Part shown: positions 55,235 through 64,000 of the stretch, piece after piece
How the letters are laid out: every line of letters begins with the position of its first letter
Position numbering within the stretch: the stretch's first letter is position 1
Source: Adineta steineri
Taxonomy: Eukaryota > Rotifera > Eurotatoria > Adinetida > Adinetidae
Reading direction: 5' to 3'
DNA length: 64,000 bases
Assembly: GCA_905250115.1 (NCBI GenBank)
Contig: CAJNOI010000183.1
Location: 62,001-126,000, forward strand
Translations under genes and position numbers: made by a program
The notes under the pieces: generated by a model
What the model saw: only the letters and a program-made list of their open reading frames with translations
Told to the model about the DNA's origin: nothing
The model's database searches: none

Positions 55235-55947
55235 GGCCCCCCCCACTCGAAAAAATCGATTTTCGTCAAAAAAGTCGAAATGGAGATAAATGCATAGGAA
55301 GATAGCCTGAAGTTTGCTCTTTCAGAAACACTATGGTTTTTATTTGGTACTCCTGGGTTTTTGATGATTTAGGCCATGTTTTGCTTAAAAAATAGGCTTT
55401 TTTCATAGAAAACCTAAAATGTTTTTCGTTTTTTCTCAGTTAACACTTTTTCGAGCGCACATCCAAAATTTCTTGACCAAGGAGCGTCCAATATTTGAAA
55501 TTTTTTTTTATTTGAAAGAGTATGTCAAGGCGCAGGGCATGATAGAGTCCTTTTTTAAAAAAAAATTTTGCTTTGATTTTATATACAAACATTAATATGA
55601 GTAGGCACCCATTTTTTAAGAGTTTTTGAGTCATTGACATTGTGCCTTGTTTTCGTCGTGGAAAAAGTAAATATTTTAAAAAAAAGGCTCTACCATGCCC
55701 TGCACCTTAACATACTCTTTCGAATGATAAAAAAATTTTTTTAATTTTGGGCGCTCCTTGGCACCGAAATCTTGGATGCCAAATCAACTACTTTTGACCC
55801 TTACTTGGTGCATATCTCCTCAAGACGTCGTCGGATCGGGCTGAAATTTTTACCACAGCTTCTCCAGTATAGGCCCAACATATCCTGAAAATTTCATGCG
55901 ATTCGCACGAGCCAATCCTGAGAAAAGTTTTTGAGTGGGGGGGGGCC
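55235..55947. mobile_element. TTAA-flanked long foldback (piggyBac-type insertion signature)
   Basis: A 713-bp element between TTAA at 55231-55234 and 55948-55951. The ends are GGCCCCCCCCACTC and its complement (one extra C on the right). Inner arms also pair, for example CCAAGGAGCGTCCAATATTT with the complement of AATTTTGGGCGCTCCTTGGC, and GAGTATGTCAAGGCGCAGGG with its partner near 55690-55720. It has no transposase. piggyBac-type assignment rests only on the TTAA sites. Confidence 0.75.
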
Positions 55948-56040
55948 TTAATCAAGATGGAAGAACTCATTATTCTGTAGATTTTATTTGAAATGTAGAG
56001 TAAGTCATTTATTCTGAATTAATAAAAATAAAATACACAA

Positions 56041-58903
56041 TCAACATTCTATTCGATTATCTTGATTTTTCAAGTCTTCTCTTAATTCGGGCGAGATATT
56101 ATTATTCCAGAGCCATAGTTGCTTGAGTGTCTATGTGAAATGATAAAAATGAGAGACTTACAGTGAAGGAGAAAATAGAATTACTGTGTTATATAGTAGG
56201 ATATTAGCGATATGATCTGCCGCTTCATCTCCAATTGGATTTCCACTAAGATCGAGTATTTCGAGTATCTATATGAAAAGATTGAAATGAGCAAGATGAA
56301 GACGAAAAATAGATCAAGAATACCGTGTTGTGTTGTAGAGCAGTAGCGAAACTTTGTACTCCTTGGTCTTCGATTTTATTGTTCCAAAGATGTAGTGTGG
56401 TGAGTGTCTATGTGAGAAGTTAAAGACATCAGAGATAGAGACAGAAGAAGAATTACTTCATTATATTGTAGAGCATTAGCAAGATATTGTGCTCCTTGGT
56501 TTCCGACTTCATTCCCAAGGAGATTTAGACAGATCAATTTCTATATAAAAAGTATACATGAGAGAGCAAGAGAAAAAGACACAAAAGAAAATCACCGTGT
56601 TGAATCGTAGAACATCTGCAAGATATTGTGCTCCTCGATCTCCAATTTTATTTCGGAGAAGATTCAATGTGGTGAGTGTCTGCGCAAAAAATATAAATGG
56701 TGAATATAGAAGAAAAAGGAGAAAGATGAATAGTTACTTTAATGTATCGTAAAGCAGCAGCGAGATGTTCTACTCCTTCATCTTGCACTTTATTATCATG
56801 CAAATCTAATGAAGTGATTGTCTGTATCAATAGAACTAGATAAGAGAGATAGAGAGAAAAGTGATGCTAAGTTACCATGTTATGTTGCAAGGCATCAGCA
56901 AGATGTTGCGCTCCTCGATTTTCAATGTGATATACGCAGAGATTGAGTATACCGAATGGTGTCTATATAAAAAGATATACATATTAATAAAAACGAATGA
57001 AGTTTATCGTAATCATCTGATTGATTATTTTGTGTCACGCTTAAGGAGATAGAAGAACGAGATGAAAACGTATTAGAAACAAAATTGTTTTTTTGCTCAA
57101 AAATTTCTATAGTATGTATTTTTTAATAAGATATCATGACTTATACAAAGGTGGTGCCTTTTTCAGATAGATACTCTATTATGTGATGAATTCACGATCT
57201 CACTCAAATAATTTCTTTCGATATATTACAGGGTAGCTACATAGTATTGATTATTCAACGATAAACGAAAGGCATTTATAAACTAAGTATTATACTAGCT
57301 CTTACAGAATCTGATAAGACAGAAATAGTAATTTTCAATACACGCTTATAATAAAAAGCCCGGCCAACGAAATTGTTTTGTTTAGTATTGAAATATTACT
57401 GACTACAAGTGTTTTCTTGAATCAGAAAGTAAAAAATATACGGTTTCCATAACAAAGCTCAAGTTGATTCTTGCGTATCTATTATGTTTAGTACTGATCT
57501 GAACAGCTAGAAACATGAAGTAGTATCATTTAACGAGAGTAACAAGTACAAAGGTTTTAACCGATTGCTATATAGATATCTTTAGATCTACTGGAACAAC
57601 GAAGGGAAAACTGGAACGGTAAATGATTGTCTCTCACACTACTTCTTCTTATCTATATGCTAGGTATCTCTCTTTTTCAATCTGGCGGCTGCTTGACTTC
57701 TGACTCTCTCTATAAAATATGTGACTGAGATAAGAGAAGATACATTTGGATTGATGATCTAGCTAAATAAACAACGTGTCGAATTATATAGATCAAAGAT
57801 AAAATTGTCATTCTATATTTAGAATAGGTTCTCGAGCGTACCTCATCTGCAATGATGTTAACTTCCTCATGGATTGGTCGTTGAGTGATGCGACAAATAT
57901 TATCTATCCATGATACTTCACATCTTATCAGAGAATTATATTCAATACCATATATCGGTGTCGTATGAAGCCAGATCGCACGAAATCTTGGATTATAAGC
58001 ACAAGTGACAAAATAACGTTTGTTATCAAGGTAGAAAGGTGCTCGAAACGAATCCATGATTGATTCGAGACTAATAAAGCGTTGGTCATTGGAGTAAGTG
58101 TAAGAGAAGAAAAATTCAAATTTATCGAGTACTGGCAAGTTGGTTTGAATGAAATTTTGCCAAGTAGAGCCATTAAACACATAATCGAATAATGTTCTGT
58201 AGGAAATTAATTTGAGATGTTTCAATGAAGGTATTGGTAAAACCAGGAGTGCAAGATTGCCTTGTGATATGTAATTATCAGTAACCGTTAGAGATGTTAA
58301 GCGTGAATCGAAATGGGATGTCAATGATAGCGACGGTGTATTATTCAAATAGTTAAAACTGCAATTTCTCATGACGAGTGTTCGTAAATTGGGTAACTGT
58401 TGAAGAATAACCAGATATTCGTTATATGTACAATCTTGAATTGCTAAATAATTCAATATCCATTGATCTGATGAAACCAAAGTCAATACGTTTGCATATT
58501 CTCTTTCACATAATTCAATCGAAAGTGAAATAAGATAATTCGTTTTCACACGTTCTAAGATATATCTAAGGTCTTGATTGTTGATTTGATAGAGTGTTAA
58601 TGATCGAAGTCTACTAAATCGACTAATATTAAACACCGAATTGAATAGTTGTATATGATTTTTTATTCGCGAGTCAGAGATTATCAGTGAAATGACATTT
58701 TCGGGTTTAATAAAACGAGAGATTGCTAACATGGAACTAAGCCTTTGTGAATTGCAGATGAGATTTATTCGATTATATGTCCTGACAATCTCATCGAGTC
58801 TTTTGCAGACACAACGAACGGAAAATAGAGTTGGTTGAAGATCACAATAATCCAATACATGATGGATTACTTCTGTAGGAAGAACAAGAAGAGACATATT
58901 CAT
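56041..58903 (-). CDS. F-box protein with C-terminal LRR modules
   Basis: Eight exons are inferred: 58903-57842, 56962-56876, 56821-56738, 56679-56596, 56540-56457, 56407-56324, 56268-56185 and 56130-56041; 552 aa, all introns in phase 0. Residues 5-45 are an F-box (LPTEVIHHVLDYCDLQPTLF, then SVRCVCKRL). About 300 residues of irregular leucine-rich sequence follow, then seven ribonuclease-inhibitor-type LRRs, each one exon, such as LHLWNNKIEDQGVQSFATAL. F-box proteins recruit substrates to SCF ubiquitin ligases; the LRR part would bind the substrate. Joining the first exon to the LRR exons relies on the GAG|GTACGC donor and on phase; that intron is 879 bp, far longer than the others (49-58 bp), so two genes remain possible. 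Confidence 0.75.
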
Positions 58904-59103
58904 CGCGGAAATATCGCTTGACTATTATTCACTTTTTTGGGCAGTGATCTAAACAAATAATTGTAATTCAAGTGATAGTTTATATATATTTTTTCAAAGA
59001 TATATCTTTCAACTAAAAAATCAATAGTTTGAAAAAAACGACTAACATCAGTATAAAAGCGAAAGGATGTGTACGCCGTCTTACATTTTGTCGTATGAAA
59101 TTT

Positions 59104-59421
59104 ACGTAAGTGAAGTAAGCAGCCGATTCGAGTGTTTCCACCGGCGATTCGTCTATAATGCGTTCCAGACGAGTTCCAGGCACAACTCGACGAGCCCTAT
59201 CGAATGGTGTGCTCAGATTTTCCGTAGCACAAAGTAAATTTTTTAGACCTACAGATGGCGCCACCAAAATCGAAAATGTTTTACTTTAAGCTACGAAAAA
59301 TCTGAGCACACCATTTGATAGAGCTCGTCGAGTTGTGCTTGGAACGTGTCTGGAACCCTCTGGAACGCATCACTGGCGAATCGCCGGTGGAAATACTCGA
59401 ATCGGCTGCTTACTTCACTCA
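59104..59421. mobile_element. Foldback MITE with 11-12 bp target duplication
   Basis: About 318 bp made of two arms of roughly 135-145 bp around a 45-bp spacer. Both arms contain GAAGTAAGCAGCCGATTCGA, CCACCGGCGATTCG and CACAACTCGACGAGC in inverted order, with few differences. CGTATGAAATTT flanks the element on both sides (59092-59103 and 59422-59433). A duplication this long fits Mutator-like insertion best. It has no coding capacity. Confidence 0.8.
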
Positions 59422-60394
59422 CGTATGAAATTTGTGTTTAAACAAAATTACAAATGAACCGATTTCTCCAAAGACTCATATTATCTGTATAAAATTCTAA
59501 AATCCATGTGCACATTTTTCGATCAAAAAGAAAGTATGATGAAACTGTAGAGCTAACTTGATATTATTCTGATAACTATAAAATAGTCAGCATAAAATGT
59601 CTTACCTGTTTCGTTTGAATAACAAGTTTATCGCCGTTGAATGAAGAATTCTTTCTAATGCAAAAGTATCATATAGAATAAAAAAACCCAGTCATGACTC
59701 AGTATTACCCAATAACAATGCGTTGTAAATATACGAGAAAAAATAAGCAGTAAGAGTAAATATCCAAAAAAAGGAAAGAAAGAAACTTAGCAAATTCAAA
59801 TCGCACATGTCTACCGTATTTCATTTTGCTTTTTATAAGCGAATATATGTATTATTCGTTCGCTGTTCTTTCTTTTCTTCACATAAATCTATCTATCTGG
59901 TATTTTCCTTCTTTTATACATATATGATTATATGGGATTTTATCCTTCTCTCTCACATATATGTTCTTATGGTATTTTCCTTTCTTTCTCTTAACTCGTT
60001 CTTCTTTTGTTCTTTTTACTTATATTGAAATTTTCAAGTGATGAATGAAAGGACATCACTTAAGTGTTTACCTACATTATATTGTATTACAAGAAATAGG
60101 AATAATCCAAAGTAACCATTTCTTGTTCTATAAATAGTCGCGTTTTATTCTTAAATAAATCGAACTGTCATTAAGCTTCCAAAACTATCATCTTATACAA
60201 GTTACACTGTAACACTTTTAGGATAGCGTCATGTTTTATACAATATTTTTTCATATTTCAACACTAGTAATGTAAAAGAAAACCTTCATGTTGTAAAAAA
60301 ACAACAAGCTAATCCACTTACTTGTTTTGATAGATGGCGGGTGATATTGGAAGGATTTATAAGTAATGATAAAAGACGACTGTAACTGTACTTT

Positions 60395-60439
60395 GAGAGT
60401 GTGAAGTGAATTTGATGCTCAAACTCACACCCACCCTCT
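60395..60439. repeat. Telomere-like hairpin 13
   Basis: GAGAGTGTGAAGTGAA against ACTCACACCCACCCTC across about 13 bases, 90 bp beyond the SLC13 stop codon. Confidence 0.6.
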
Positions 60440-60526
60440 ATTTTTTCTCTCTCTTTCTATCTTATATTATTATGTAAGTACAATAAAATGAAGTTCGTTT
60501 TTCATGTAATACAAAAAAGCAGAAAT

Positions 60527-62867
60527 TCATATTGTTTTATTCAAAGAAGTTGCATTAATACTGAAGAATATTTCTGTATTTCGATCATTTAGCCCGTAAA
60601 TTTTCGGCATCCACGTAGTTGCAGCAAACAAAATGACTAGAAAAGCAATCATATTCATTACAACACCAGTTTTGACCTAATAAAATAACGTCTTTATTCA
60701 TTATTTGTAAACAAATATTTTACCATATCAATCACACGAATTTCACCACTAGCGAAAATAATTGCGTTTGGCGGTGTTGCTAAAAGATACGAAAAGAAAT
60801 ATTTTTATTTAATACCTTTATTTTCAAATTATTTACCGATAGGTAACATGAAAGCCATTGAAACAGCTAATGTACAAGGAAGAAGTAGATACGCGGGATG
60901 AAGATTTGAAGTGCGAGCCTAGGAAAAAGAATTCTTCGTCTTTCGTTTCATATTAAAATCGAACACGTAAACTTACTACTGAATCAAGAATTGGAAAAAA
61001 AATACTTGCTGTACTGATATTCGATGTTACTTCCGTGAAAAAACCAGTAATAATAATAACTAAAAAAATCACTGCTGCACGTGGTATTCCTGATAAAAAT
61101 CGAAGTGCATGTGCAACACTTGCTGATAGTTTTGAAACCTGAAGAATCAAAAAACAAAACTTAATCATTGTTCATTCGCTCTTCAATGAACGAACTTGAA
61201 AAGCTGTTGCAACAACAAGACCAGCACCAAGTAATAGCATTGCACCCCAAGGCATATTTTTCGCTAAACGATTCCATTGAACGATTGGTTCATATGTCCA
61301 ATTCTCTACAATAAATATCGAATATTCCAAGAATTTTTGTTCAACTAATCTTACTTTGGAAAGGATTAGCATTGGGTAAAATCATTGGTAGTATTCCACA
61401 GAGTATCGCTACTGTACCATCGCTGATATATTTATGTCGAAAGATAATTTTCCATCCAGGTACAACAGAAAAATCTTTAGTTACCCATAAAATAATCATA
61501 GAAATAAAAATAATTCCAACCGATACTTCACTCCATCTAGAAAAATAATAACTAGATAAATTAAAGTTGAATTTTATTTCTTCTCTACTGTGGTCTTCCA
61601 AGGTCTTTGTATTGTTTAATTAACATCGTCTTTAAATTAACCTGTGCTGCACGACTTTCAGCATCTATATGTAATGTAAATAATCTGAGAAAAAAAATTG
61701 AGAATTTATCAAAATTTCTTCAAACTCTTTAATGTTATAAGAAATTTGTAACCATAACCAACATAAGATCAACATTAGGAGAGCTGTTGGAAAGGCGAAG
61801 AGAAGAAAATCAAGAAAATTAATACGAAAAGCCGTGTTTTTGTATTGACTATAAATAAATAAATAAATAGTTCAATAAAGAGAAGAAAAAAATCTTTCGT
61901 TATTGTTTATTAACTTATCAATGAAACCTTTGAGGAAGATATTTGGTGCTGAACCAACTAAACTTGATATACCTCCGACCGAAGCTGAATAAGCAACACT
62001 AAGAAGAAAAGCTAAAAAAGAAACTTTCGCACAATCGAAAATTTACATTTCCATCCTGACCTTTTTTGATATTTTTATATTTATTTTCATGCAATTTGAT
62101 TATCATCGATTGATCTGAATTTGAAACGTTTTCTTTAGTTAAATCAAGCACATCTGTATAATATAAACAAAGGTGAATCTTTATGTCAATTATTTATTTA
62201 CCGTTAGCAGTAGTGATAGCTACTTTACTATAACTTTCCAGTTCGTTCGTAACGGCCATTGCTACTGGTATCATAATTGATGTTGCTGCTGTATTATTCA
62301 TCCACATGGAAAGAAAAGCAGTTACTCCCATTATTCCAGCCATTGACCTAAATAGAATTTATTTGTTTGGAAATTATTTAAAAAAAAGAAGAATTACCAT
62401 TTCGATGAAGTACCAACAAGACTTAAGACAAATAATGCAATTCGTCGATGAAGATTAACAGATTCAACTGCATATGCCAATGACATACTTCCAAAGAAAA
62501 GTGTGATTATATCTTTAAAATAATGAGGAGCAACTATTTCAGCAGGTAATATTCCAGCCTAAATATGTATCAATATGAATTCATTAAAACAAACAGCTAC
62601 TTTCTTTACCATCGGGAAAAGAGCAAGTGGTAAAAGAGAAGTAACTGGTAGAGGAATTGCTTCAAATACCCAATAGACAGTTAGAATAAGGACAATATAT
62701 CCACATCTCGCTTGCTAGAATGAAATGATTAAATGTTATAACTTGTGATAGTATATTTAACGTACAGAGGATTTGCCAATAATTGGTATTGGAAGAAGAA
62801 CTAATGGTGTTAATAGAACCAATAATAAACGCCATCGTTGTTTTAACCAATTTATTCTATGAAACAT
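60527..62867 (-). CDS. SLC13 family sodium/dicarboxylate-sulfate symporter, with an in-frame stop at one splice junction
   Basis: Fourteen exons: 62867-62766, 62714-62610, 62558-62398, 62347-62202, 62153-62061, 62011-61915, 61848-61753, 61684-61589, 61536-61355, 61305-61196, 61138-60977, 60918-60837, 60779-60724 and 60676-60527; 546 codons. The protein follows the SLC13 layout: ARCGYIVLILTVYWVFEAIP, SMWMNNTAATSIMIP (first SNT-like sodium-site region), FLLSVAYSASVGGISSLVGS, NMPWGAMLLLGAGL, TEVTSNISTASIFFPIL (second sodium-site loop) and ATPPNAIIFASGEIRVIDM. It should bring di- or tricarboxylates into the cell with sodium. Joining exons 7 and 8 by the only GT-AG sites gives TG|A, a stop where the family has a Trp/Leu run (CWLWL). 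The rest is intact, so recent inactivation, a base error or alternative splicing are all possible. Confidence 0.85.
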
Positions 62868-63619
62868 TGTTTTTAAAGACTCAAATAAATACATATGATC
62901 GGTGAAAGAACAAATTACTGATAAATATGAGAAAAAAAAGATTTGATTTTGTTACTGAAGGTTGTGCAAGTGATAGATAAGATCATTAAATATGATATTT
63001 CATCAATTTCTATTTTGATCAATCACTAAAAGACACGATTCTATTAAACATCATATGTCTGTAAAACAAAAATTAAATGCCAACAGACATGATGATGCTA
63101 CCATGCGATGGTAAATGTTATAATTACTCATACTTCGCTAACCTTCAATTTCATCCTTAAACTTTCTCCAGACAATTTTTTTTATATTTCGTACTGAGTA
63201 ATTTGAAAGGCTAACGTTTTGTTCGGTTGAATTTGTTTTTTTCCTATAAAATGTATGTGTAATCTATTGAATGCGAAGGATGACTGCAGTTAGAAAGATG
63301 AAATCTTTTGTTTTTTACCTTTATACCTTTACAAAGTAAATATAAATGATACGACATCTTTATCTTCACTTTCGCAATATCAAACAGAGCATTGTTATTG
63401 TCGACATATAAAAACACGAGAAGGGCTAGAAGTTGTCTCAAATGTGTCTGTGCATGCCATTCATTCTTATAGAAAAAAAAGAGAGTACACGATCATTTTT
63501 TTTCTCGATCTATATTTGACTTATTATGTTTTATTTGAAGATCGAATAAATTGTTTTTCATTTTCAGTCTAAACAAAACAACGTTATAAAAACGTCTTGA
63601 CTACGACGACGTTTCAAAT
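62868..63619. other. Divergent promoter region between SLC13 and lipin
   Basis: About 750 bp between two divergent start codons; both promoters must lie here. A 65-codon frame at 63244-63441 has no family signal. Confidence 0.55.
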
Positions 63620-64000
63620 ATGAATATAATTTCATTACCACTCAAATGTTGGTCGACAATTCAGTCAACTTACAACAGTATCAATCCGCATAATTTCAGT
63701 GGTACATAGATTGTCTCTTTGCACTGTTATTATTAAGATTTTTTATAATACAAATAATTTTTTTGATTGATAGGTGCCATAGATGTTATTGTTATTAAAC
63801 AAGAAGACGAAACACTTCAATGTACACCGTTTCATGTTCGATTTGGAAAACTAGATGTTATTCAACATCAACAAAAGAGAGTGAGTTCAATACATTTTCA
63901 GAATATATATTCTACTGATTATTTTTCTTAGGTTTACGTTTCAGTGAATGATCATCTAATCGAAGATTTGTGGATGCAATTAGGGGATGCGGGTGAAGCT
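63620..64000 (+). CDS. LPIN: Lipin (phosphatidate phosphatase), 5' end only
   Basis: Three exons are visible, 63620-63701, 63774-63880 and 63932 to the window end, with introns of 72 and 51 bp. The first 86 residues match the N-LIP domain: YNSINPHNFSGAIDVIVIKQ, then LQCTPFHVRFGKLDVIQ and WMQLGDAGEA, with the PFHVRFGK motif essentially identical to animal lipins. Lipins dephosphorylate phosphatidic acid to diacylglycerol for triglyceride and phospholipid synthesis, and some act as nuclear co-regulators. The conserved N-terminal region is needed for activity. The HAD catalytic domain (DxDxT) lies beyond the right edge. The start ATG is in the position seen in other lipins (MNxxxxL...). Confidence 0.93.

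Larger units (their letters stand above)
54542..56040. other. Intergenic; two telomere-like hairpins and a TTAA-flanked palindrome
   Basis: Between the small peptide gene (+) and the F-box/LRR gene (-), so both 3' ends face it. Contents: hairpins at 54770-54851 and 54909-54967 and the element at 55235-55947. Confidence 0.55.
58904..60526. other. Intergenic with a foldback and a telomere-like hairpin
   Basis: Between the F-box/LRR promoter and the SLC13 3' end. It holds the foldback at 59104-59421 and the hairpin at 60395-60439. Open frames over the foldback are not genes. Confidence 0.55.

Noticed and set aside
59013-59267. 84-codon frame on the minus strand
   Set aside because: Lies over the foldback MITE and its flank; open frame is a by-product of the repeat arm.

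Overview
The window looks like nuclear DNA of a small-genome animal, most likely a bdelloid rotifer of the Rotaria type. The sequence is very AT-rich. Protein genes are animal-like (lipin, nuclear receptor, rhodopsin-type GPCRs, Arf GTPases, SLC13, arrestin, START domain) and are cut by many tiny GT-AG introns, mostly 44-70 bp. Genes with a bacterial or fungal flavour sit beside them: a V8-like protease, a deoxyribosyltransferase-Nudix fusion, a condensation-type acyltransferase and a Dal5-type transporter. Short degenerate GTGTGGG tracts are scattered between genes; TGTGGG is the telomere repeat reported for bdelloids. The species call is an inference; no rRNA, tRNA or mitochondrial marker was seen.

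Layout, 1-17.5 kb: the 5' end of a short-chain dehydrogenase (-); a glycosyltransferase-like membrane protein (+); a GPCR (+); a PAN/beta-solenoid secreted protein (-); a PhyH dioxygenase (-) with a decayed copy of its 3' end 1.8 kb away; a long gene-poor stretch; a secreted cupredoxin (+); two tandem Arf paralogues (-); and an unrecognised secreted protein (-). This third of the window holds most of the telomere-like hairpins, and a 100-base assembly gap falls inside one of them.

17.5-34 kb: a START-domain gene (-), a GXWXG/DUF4334 gene (+), a 12-exon PGGHG-type glycosidase (+), an alpha/beta hydrolase (-), a V8-like serine protease (-), a diverged tandem array near 31.4-31.9 kb, and the deoxyribosyltransferase-Nudix gene (-). 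Two gene-free AT-rich stretches of 2.5 and 3.6 kb lie between them.

34-60 kb is rich in non-autonomous DNA elements, none with a full transposase: a pogo/Tigger-like remnant (TA duplications), an 8-bp-TSD foldback, a hAT-type MITE, a GAGTACTC-rich element enclosing a dead exon cluster, an AT-rich foldback, a Tc1/mariner-like element with internal tandem repeats, a TTAA-flanked palindrome and a foldback with an 11-12 bp duplication. Among them lie a condensation-domain acyltransferase (-), an MFS transporter (+), a nuclear receptor (-), a GPCR (+), an arrestin-like gene (+), a small cysteine-rich secreted peptide (+) and an F-box/LRR gene built of 84-nt exon modules (-). At the right edge an SLC13 carrier (-) and the 5' end of lipin (+) are divergently arranged.

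There is no operon-like logic; neighbours mostly have unrelated roles. Exon boundaries were worked out by eye from splice sites, reading phase and family similarity, without transcripts. No LTR retroelement, provirus or CRISPR array was recognised.
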